From CAZTGB01 sp964612965 (GTDB lineage: Bacteria > Patescibacteriota > Microgenomatia > UBA8517): a stretch of 33,400 nucleotides of DNA. Below, piece by piece: positions 28,817 to 33,400 of this stretch. Within the stretch, counting starts at the first letter, position 1. Every line of letters begins with the position of its first letter. The notes beneath the pieces are model-generated. The model saw only the letters and a program-made list of their open reading frames with translations, was not told the origin of the DNA and made no database searches. A program made the position numbers and the translations under genes. The stretch is from assembly GCA_964612965.1 (NCBI GenBank), contig CAZTGB010000007.1, positions 1-33,400 of the forward strand, in the 5' to 3' direction.

Positions 28817-29569
28817 TTATCCTTTATGTTGGTCTGAAGATATAATCTCTCGAATTTTATCTTTCAAAAAAATAGTTCCAGCTTTGCCCTTTTCCTTTGC
28901 TGAATCGGTAAATAGTAAATCAGCACAACTTATTTGAAAGTTTAATTGACCTACAAGAGTAGGTTCCGTAGCTGTTGAGATCTTACCCTCTCTTTTCAAT
29001 TTGAATCTTTTATCAAAATCCTTTGAAGTGTAGTTGTATGTTTCACCTTGTGGGTTTTTATGATCGAATAATGACCAATTCCTATCTTCTTGCGTTTCTT
29101 TTGCTCTTTGAAAACCTCTTTCCCCTAATAATTCTAGTGTATCTGCATCGATTAAAATTCTTAACATTTGAAGCAATTTTTTATCTTTAGTTATTTGTTT
29201 AGCTTCACTGTATTTATCATGAAACAAAAGAAGAATTGACATCTTACTCTTTTCTTGGACTGTAAATATCTTATTGTCATTAAAAGTATCTAAAAACATG
29301 TCTGATGATTTTTGAGGATGACTACTTCTGTCATCTACATAATCTAAACCGATGTCGTGCCATAATGCAGCCAGTTCAACTAGAAATACCTCTTTATCTT
29401 GCAAGCCTTCTTCAACAGCCAAAGAAACAGTATCACGTCTAACTTGGTCAGCATGATCAAAGTGATGGGCGACAGTATTCATTCTTTTAGCGATATCTTC
29501 TGATATTTTTATTGCCTTTGAATAAGGTGAGACAAACGCTCCATTTCCCTTATCGTACAAATTTGACAT
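28817..29569 (-). CDS. HD-domain metal-dependent phosphohydrolase
   Basis: 250 residues. VAHHFDHADQVRRD gives the first His and the H-x-x-H-like start, LAALWHDIGLD the HD pair (H71-D72), LLLFHDKYS a further His, and LIDADTLELLG the distal Asp. These are the metal ligands of the HD superfamily; substrates range from nucleotides to (p)ppGpp. It lacks RelA/SpoT synthetase or other partners, so the substrate is open. TGGTATAAT (29583-29575) lies 5 nt before the ATG. It sits between the transposase and rplJ and probably arrived with the insertion. Confidence 0.85.
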   Translation of the reverse strand: MSNLYDKGNGAFVSPYSKAIKISEDIAKRMNTVAHHFDHADQVRRDTVSLAVEEGLQDKEVFLVELAALWHDIGLDYVDDRSSHPQKSSDMFLDTFNDNKIFTVQEKSKMSILLLFHDKYSEAKQITKDKKLLQMLRILIDADTLELLGERGFQRAKETQEDRNWSLFDHKNPQGETYNYTSKDFDKRFKLKREGKISTATEPTLVGQLNFQISCADLLFTDSAKEKGKAGTIFLKDKIREIISSDQHKG

Positions 29570-29574
29570 AACTA

Positions 29575-29583
29575 ATTATACCA
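29575..29583 (-). promoter_or_regulatory. Extended -10 of the HD gene
   Basis: TGGTATAAT on the minus strand, a perfect extended -10, five nt before ATG 29569; the -35 is weak. A leaderless transcript is expected. Confidence 0.6.
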
Positions 29584-29662
29584 AATTAAGTTTTTAGTTC
29601 TGGCTTGAAGGAAGCTAAAAAATATTATCGTGATCTATGACAAATTTTTAATTGCTAACATC

Positions 29663-29671
29663 TGTTAAAAT
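29663..29671 (+). promoter_or_regulatory. Extended -10 of the 52-residue gene
   Basis: TGTTAAAAT, six nt before ATG 29678, the same spacing as at other leaderless genes here. Confidence 0.5.
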
Positions 29672-29677
29672 AATCTC

Positions 29678-29836
29678 ATGCCAAGAAAAAAGATTGAATT
29701 TAAAGCATTAACTTCTAAAGGAGTTATTAAAACTAATCCAGAAAGGAAAAGTTTATCCGGAGAAAAAAGAAGCTTTCTTGATTTGCTTTCTAAAGCAATT
29801 AAAGTAGAACCATTTGACAAGAAAAAGAAGAGTTAG
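29678..29836 (+). CDS. Small basic protein of unknown function (52 residues)
   Basis: 52 residues, Lys-rich (MPRKKIEFKALTSKG, NPERKSLSGEKRSFLDLLSK, FDKKKKS), not recognised. An extended -10 lies 6 nt before the ATG, supporting it as a real leaderless gene. Its last 4 nt overlap the end of the transposase on the other strand. It may be a nucleic-acid-binding accessory of the insertion, or an unrelated gene that arrived with it. Confidence 0.5.
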   Translation: MPRKKIEFKALTSKGVIKTNPERKSLSGEKRSFLDLLSKAIKVEPFDKKKKS

Positions 29837-30720
29837 TTTATAGATTGGACGTTTGCTACTTGAGCAAGAAGGAGTTCAAACATTTGTGACTGGTTTTTTC
29901 TTCTATTATATCTAAATGCATATTCATCAGTATATGCTTGAAGGTATTTTTTAGAAACAATTCTATACACTCCAGTTATTCCTCTTTTAAAGTGAGACCA
30001 CACATTTTCTATGTTTTGCGTGTAAACATCACCTCTAGCATATTCTTGTGTTCCATGATTTATTGTGTAGTGATTTAAGTAGCCATATTTGTGAATATTT
30101 TTATAACCACTGTATTCATCAGTATGTATTCTAGCTTTAGGATCAACATTTTCTTTTATCTGGTTAAGTAGTGTGTATTTACCTGTGTTTGGAATATGTT
30201 TTATATATACTTTTCCTCCTCTTTCAAGCATACCCATTAAAACTTGTTTTGGTTTTTCAAATCCATCACTCCAAACATATTTTCTATTTTTTCCTTTTCC
30301 ACCAACAAAAGTTTCGTCTATTTCAACATCTCCAGTGAGAAGTCCTCCACCAGTTTCAGCCATCAACATTCTTATTTGTTTAAACATTCTCCATGCAGTT
30401 TTATATGTTACTCCCAGTTCTCTTTGTAGTTGTTTTGCAGATACTCCAGACCTGGTGTTTGATATCAAAAACATTGCGTAGAACCAATACTGAAGTGGAG
30501 TGGTAGTTTTTTCAAAAATAGTTCCAGCTAGTGGATATATCTGGTATCCACATGAACACTGATATGCAAACCTATTTGTTATCTTTGTAAAATTAGTAAT
30601 CTTTTGACATTTTCCACAAACCACACCATTTGGATATCTAAGTTTAAAAACTTCACTCAAACAGGACTCATCATTTGAATACTTTTGAAGAAACAAACCA
30701 AGTGTAAACTTACCATTCAT
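29833..30720 (-). mobile_element. IS1595-family (ISXO2-like) transposase
   Basis: 295 residues, full length for the family. The N-terminal zinc ribbon has Cys35-x2-Cys38 and Cys55-x-Cys57; the middle helix-turn-helix reads SAKQLQRELGVTYKTAWRMF; the catalytic part has EIDETFVGGKGKN (D135), HTDEYSGYKNI (D201) and NIENVWSHFKRGITGVY (N236/E238), ending in DEYAFRYNRR. The frame is intact and the promoter near-consensus, so it may be active. I could not find terminal inverted repeats or a target duplication on either side, so the borders are unknown; 29833-30720 is the gene only. It lies between rplA and the HD gene. Confidence 0.9.
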
Positions 30721-30726
30721 ATATAA

Positions 30727-30755
30727 ATATTACACCCTACTTTACATGTTGTCAA
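30727..30755 (-). promoter_or_regulatory. Transposase promoter
   Basis: Minus strand TTGACA (30755-30750), 17-nt spacer, TAATAT (30732-30727), six nt before the ATG: leaderless. Confidence 0.7.
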
Positions 30756-30777
30756 GGGATAAAAGCCCCAAGTTTCA

Positions 30778-31584
30778 TCAAGTTTCTACTTTAATTGAAG
30801 GAGACATCGTGGATTTAATAAAGACTCTAACTATTTGTTTATTTCCACCAAGAGCATTTATGATTGTTTCTAGGTTGAGAATTAGTTCTTCATCCTTTTG
30901 GTCAACTTTTCCAAAAGAGGTATGAATTAATGGAGCTTCCTTTTCAGTTTTTAAATTTAATGTATTTGAAGAAAACCTATCTGCATCCTTCACACTTTTA
31001 ATGAGCGTTCCATTTTTAGGATTTGGCATAAGTCCTTTTGGTCCCAAAATTCTTGCAAAGGCTACAAGCTTTGGCATCATGTCGGCGGTAGCTAACAAAA
31101 TGTCAAAATCTATCTTTCCGCTTTGTAATTTCTTAATCGTTAATTCACTAGCTACTTCAATCTTTTTAGCGCGCCCTCCTGAGTAGGGAAGGGTAACTTG
31201 AGCACTTGTTCCTGTTTTTTTAACAACAATGTGGGCTTCCATCGTTCCTACAAATTTGGAATAGGAAACATCCTTAACAAGGGGAATGGCGTCAGATAGT
31301 TTATATATTTTTCCAAGCGCAATTTTTGTCTTTGAGCTTTGATATTTCTTTCCTCGTTCTTTAGGTTCTGCTGCTTTCTCCTTTTTCGACGTTACTTCGG
31401 GGATTGCATTTTCATCAGAAGCAGGCACTTCAGCTGATATAACTTTTACTCGTTGTCCACCTTTAAGTCCAGAAATATGGATTTTCTCTTCGGCTTTTTG
31501 TTTCTCTTTTTTCTCACGATAGGCCTGCTCCGAAGACTTCCCCTCTTTTACAACTCCTATAAATGCTGTTTTAGTTTTTCCCAT
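30778..31584 (-). CDS. rplA: Ribosomal protein uL1 with long N-terminal extension
   Basis: 268 residues against about 230 for most bacterial L1. The core (from about residue 88) is clear: KIYKLSDAIPLVKDVSYSKF, FDILLATADMMPKLVAFARI, LGPKGLMPNPKNGTL and LIHTSFGKVD. L1 binds 23S rRNA at the E-site stalk and, in E. coli, its own mRNA. Residues 1-85 are a Lys/Glu-rich extension (SEQAYREKKEKQKAEEKI, HISGLKGGQRVKVISAEV), which I recall from Microgenomates L1 proteins. Starts directly after the rplK stop (TAA-ATG). Confidence 0.95.
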   Translation of the reverse strand: MGKTKTAFIGVVKEGKSSEQAYREKKEKQKAEEKIHISGLKGGQRVKVISAEVPASDENAIPEVTSKKEKAAEPKERGKKYQSSKTKIALGKIYKLSDAIPLVKDVSYSKFVGTMEAHIVVKKTGTSAQVTLPYSGGRAKKIEVASELTIKKLQSGKIDFDILLATADMMPKLVAFARILGPKGLMPNPKNGTLIKSVKDADRFSSNTLNLKTEKEAPLIHTSFGKVDQKDEELILNLETIINALGGNKQIVRVFIKSTMSPSIKVET

Positions 31585-32052
31585 TTAATTTTCAACTTTA
31601 ACTCCCATACTTCTCGCTGTTCCTTCGACAGTTTTAATAGCAGATTCAATGTTTGAAGTATTTAGATCGTCTAATTTATCTTCTGCAATTGCTCTTGCTT
31701 GAGCCTTAGTTAATATACCAGTAGTTTCTCTTGGTGTTTTGCCACTTCCCTTTTCTATTCCTAATATCTTTTTGATCATGTCGGAAACAGGTGCTTTCTT
31801 AATAATGAAATCAAAGGATCTGTCATCATAAATAGTAATAACGGCAGGAACAACTTGACCTTTCATATCGCGGGTCTTGTCATTGTATGCTTTAACAAAA
31901 TCCATGATGGCAATACCATGCTGCCCCAAGGCAGTTCCAACTGGAGGAGCTGGGGTAGCCTCAGCTGCCTTAAGATTAATTTTAACTATTGTTTTTCCTT
32001 TCTTCCCCGCGGGAATCTGAAGTTTGATAATTGTTTTTACTTTCTTAGCCAT
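31585..32052 (-). CDS. rplK: Ribosomal protein uL11 with an internal 14-residue duplication
   Basis: 155 residues against the usual 141-145. The N-terminal domain reads KKVKTIIKLQIPAG, then an extra KKGKTIVKINLKA before the conserved ATPAPPVGTALGQHGI; the extra piece repeats the first strand. The C-terminal rRNA-binding domain (KTPRETTGILTKAQARAIAE, AIKTVEGTARSMGV) is normal. L11 forms the GTPase-associated centre. At DNA level 22 of 27 bases match between 32046-32020 and 32004-31978, a 42-bp tandem duplication. Preceded by its own promoter and a structured leader; directly followed by rplA. Confidence 0.95.
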   Translation of the reverse strand: MAKKVKTIIKLQIPAGKKGKTIVKINLKAAEATPAPPVGTALGQHGIAIMDFVKAYNDKTRDMKGQVVPAVITIYDDRSFDFIIKKAPVSDMIKKILGIEKGSGKTPRETTGILTKAQARAIAEDKLDDLNTSNIESAIKTVEGTARSMGVKVEN

Positions 32053-32099
32053 ATTTTCACTCTATTATAAGACAAAAAAGGAACTTATTTTGAAGTTTC

Positions 32100-32130
32100 G
32101 ACTTTTAGTCTGCCTCAGATACTTCTGAGG
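32100..32130 (-). promoter_or_regulatory. Hairpins in the rplK-rplA leader
   Basis: Two stems in the predicted mRNA leader: CCTCAG/CTGAGG with a 6-nt loop (32130-32113) and GACT/AGTC with a 3-nt loop (32110-32100). Position and structure suit an autoregulatory binding site for L1 (inference). Confidence 0.45.
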
Positions 32131-32137
32131 TATGGTC

Positions 32138-32166
32138 ATTATATCAAGGCTGTTATCCTAAGTAAA
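32138..32166 (-). promoter_or_regulatory. rplK-rplA promoter
   Basis: Minus strand TTTACT (32166-32161), 17-nt spacer ending TGA, TATAAT (32143-32138), with a leader of about 80 nt. It is needed because an opposite-strand gene separates rplK from nusG. Confidence 0.75.
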
Positions 32167-32176
32167 GCGATTAATG

Positions 32177-32182
32177 TATAAT
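32177..32182 (+). promoter_or_regulatory. -10 of the 85-residue gene
   Basis: TATAAT, six nt before ATG 32189. It is divergent from, and only about 11 nt away from, the rplK -35. Confidence 0.55.
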
Positions 32183-32188
32183 TTGTGT

Positions 32189-32446
32189 ATGGAACAAGAA
32201 GGTAATAAAGGTAATAATGGTGAATGGCTCGATGCAGCCTCTCCAATGCCTGTTAAGGTAAAAAAGGGAGGGTTTGTGAGTTTTGTGGTTGGCTTGTTAA
32301 AACCTTCAGAAGTCACACCCCAACACCTAGAAGATTATAGAAAAGCCCGTGGTGTGGATACTAATGTAGTTGACCGTAAAGGTCAGCAGGTAGTTGAAGT
32401 TAGCGTAAATCAGGTTACTCTTCCAGAAGAAAAAAAGAAACCTTAA
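32189..32446 (+). CDS. Hypothetical protein inserted between nusG and rplK
   Basis: 85 residues from ATG 32189; an upstream ATG at 32174 overlaps the -10 and is rejected. Not recognised: a polar N-terminus, then PVKVKKGGFVSFVVGLLKPS and a charged, soluble C-terminal half (LEDYRKARGVDTNVVDRKGQ, VVEVSVNQVTLPEE). No signal peptide. It runs opposite to the ribosomal operon, and its stop shares the palindrome TTAA (32443-32446) with the nusG stop. Confidence 0.65.
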   Translation: MEQEGNKGNNGEWLDAASPMPVKVKKGGFVSFVVGLLKPSEVTPQHLEDYRKARGVDTNVVDRKGQQVVEVSVNQVTLPEEKKKP

Positions 32447-33072
32447 ACCTTTTGTATTTGAAGAAAATCAAGTTCAACTGGAGTTTCTCGACCGAAGATA
32501 CTAACTAACACTTTAACTTTCCCTTTCTCCTCATCCATTTCGTGAATTGTTCCAAGAAAGTCTGCAAAAGGTCCATCAACAATCTTAACAGCTTCTGATA
32601 CTGTGAATTTTGTTTTAAATCTTGGAGCTGGTGCCGAAACGAATTTTTGAATATTAGCAACCTCAGCGTCAGAAAGTGGGGTTGGATTATTTCCAGTTCC
32701 CACAAATCCGGTAATTCCAGCAGTAGTTCTAATTGCAAGCCATGTTGCATCATCCAAAATCATCTTAACAAGTAGGTATCCCGGGAATATCTTTTCTTTA
32801 ATAGTGGCCTTTTTACCTCCACGGATAATAATCTTATCCTGTGTTGGAACAAGCATTTCAAAAACATTTCCATTTAAGTTCATGGTTTCAACTCTTTGCC
32901 TTAGAGTTTCCATAACACGAACTTCATGGCCACTTGAAGTATGAACCACATACCATCTGGCTTTTGGATCTTCCGTTTGAGATAGAATTATATGTCCCGG
33001 AATTTTCCTTTTTCCGGTTCCACGTTCAGAAACTTGTGTTTCTGTTGTTATATCTTGTGTGTTTTTATCCAT
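32443..33072 (-). CDS. nusG: Transcription termination/antitermination factor NusG
   Basis: 209 residues. The NGN domain (ARWYVVHTSSGHEVRVMETL, KEKIFPGYLLVKMILDDATW, GITGFVGTGNNPTPLSDAEV) and the KOW domain (FTVSEAVKIVDGPFADFLGT, VLVSIFGRETPVELDF) are complete. It binds RNA polymerase and ribosomal S10 or Rho. Residues 1-37 are a polar extension not found in E. coli NusG. It follows secE by 38 nt, the standard order. Confidence 0.97.
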   Translation of the reverse strand: MDKNTQDITTETQVSERGTGKRKIPGHIILSQTEDPKARWYVVHTSSGHEVRVMETLRQRVETMNLNGNVFEMLVPTQDKIIIRGGKKATIKEKIFPGYLLVKMILDDATWLAIRTTAGITGFVGTGNNPTPLSDAEVANIQKFVSAPAPRFKTKFTVSEAVKIVDGPFADFLGTIHEMDEEKGKVKVLVSIFGRETPVELDFLQIQKV

Positions 33073-33110
33073 AAATATAATTTTTAATTATTTATAACTT
33101 TAAGCTCTGC

Positions 33111-33296
33111 TTATTCTGAAACTAGCACTTCAAGAGCTTTGGTAAAGGCATAATCAAATCCTCCTACGTAAATTCCTACAAAGGCTGAAACAAGTAAAAC
33201 TATCAATGTTAATTTAATTACTTCCTCACGCTTAGGCCAAGTAACGCGAGTTAACTCAAGCCTCACCTCGGAAATAAAAGAAAGAACAGATTTCAT
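33111..33296 (-). CDS. secE: Preprotein translocase subunit SecE
   Basis: 61 residues: SEVRLELTRVTWPKREEVIK is the conserved amphipathic helix, LTLIVLLVSAFVGIYVGGFD the single membrane helix. SecE clamps SecY in the Sec translocon. It is the first gene of the secE-nusG unit; no rpmG or tRNA-Trp gene is visible in the last 100 nt. Confidence 0.96.
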   Translation of the reverse strand: MKSVLSFISEVRLELTRVTWPKREEVIKLTLIVLLVSAFVGIYVGGFDYAFTKALEVLVSE

Positions 33297-33310
33297 CTTA
33301 CAACTTGGCT

Positions 33311-33319
33311 ATTGTAGCA
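33311..33319 (-). promoter_or_regulatory. secE extended -10
   Basis: TGCTACAAT on the minus strand (33319-33311), 14 nt before ATG 33296; weak -35. Confidence 0.45.
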
Positions 33320-33400
33320 AAAAGGTAGAATAATTAAAAGTGGAACTTAAGGCCACACCACATTTGTTACACTATTAAGTAAATGTATGCGGGTTTCTAT

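Noticed and set aside
29570..30780. Terminal inverted repeats of the IS1595-type element
   Set aside because: No convincing matching ends were found by eye near 29570-29680 and 30721-30780, so no element borders are given.
33365..33400. Start of a plus-strand gene at 33383 or 33387 behind TGTTACACT
   Set aside because: Fewer than six codons are visible before the window ends; spacing fits a leaderless gene but nothing more can be said.
1..33400. CRISPR arrays, tRNA or rRNA genes
   Set aside because: No regularly spaced repeats of CRISPR length and no tRNA cloverleaf or rRNA-like stretch were recognised on either strand.
1..33400. Alternative genetic code with TGA as Gly or Trp
   Set aside because: TGA ends clear genes (for example the AbiEi-like gene at 353-355) and conserved proteins show no in-frame TGA.

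Overview
The window looks like a chromosomal segment from a small-genome, AT-rich bacterium of the Candidate Phyla Radiation, most likely Microgenomates (OP11) or a close relative. Supporting this are a ribosomal protein L1 with a long charged N-terminal extension, a cis-prenyltransferase with a long helical C-terminal extension, very compact gene packing, many small membrane or hypothetical proteins, and standard stop use (TGA terminates, so this is not a Gracilibacteria-type code). The lineage call rests on recall of family features and is inference. A run of 24 Ns (25370-25393) marks a scaffold gap.

Layout. 1-1.0 kb: an AbiEi/AbiEii-type toxin-antitoxin pair (minus), cut by the window edge. 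1.0-3.0 kb: HAD phosphatase plus undecaprenyl diphosphate synthase (plus). 3.0-9.5 kb: three Fic-HTH genes (one frameshifted, two with the catalytic His replaced), an excisionase-like HTH protein, and a stand-alone TatA gene followed by an 870-residue secreted, membrane-anchored SH3 protein. 9.7-11.4 kb: a Tat operon (tatA-tatA-tatC-tatA plus a PrsW-like membrane protein). 11.5-14 kb: GNAT acetyltransferase, a HigBA toxin-antitoxin pair, and an AbiEii-like nucleotidyltransferase with a small partner. 14.0-18.4 kb: four virion- or tail-like structural proteins, visibly richer in G+C than their surroundings. 18.4-20.8 kb: membrane proteins, including a polytopic protein with an internal twin-arginine motif and another with an extracellular SH3-like domain. 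20.9-26.9 kb: a tightly coupled operon with an orphan dCache sensor, a small anchored protein, a UUP1-like 7TM protein, an ATP-grasp/retropepsin fusion, a second ATP-grasp, a methyltransferase and a third ATP-grasp. 27.0-27.7 kb: a Phd/VapC module bounded by imperfect direct repeats and a strong bidirectional terminator. 27.7-33.3 kb: secE-nusG-rplK-rplA-rplJ-rplL on the minus strand, interrupted by a small opposite-strand gene (between nusG and rplK) and by an IS1595-type transposase plus an HD hydrolase (between rplA and rplJ).

How it fits together. The Tat operon, the extra TatA and the internal Tat motif suggest an active Tat route for at least one polytopic membrane protein. The ATP-grasp operon is the best candidate for an undescribed system: three peptide-ligase-type enzymes, one fused to a predicted aspartic peptidase, with a methyltransferase and membrane components, possibly for amino-acid tagging of a protein or peptide and its removal. 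A window-wide regularity is that about seventeen transcription-unit starts carry a -10 element only 5-9 nt before the start codon, predicting leaderless mRNAs. Strong Shine-Dalgarno sequences appear at a minority of genes such as the solitary tatA.
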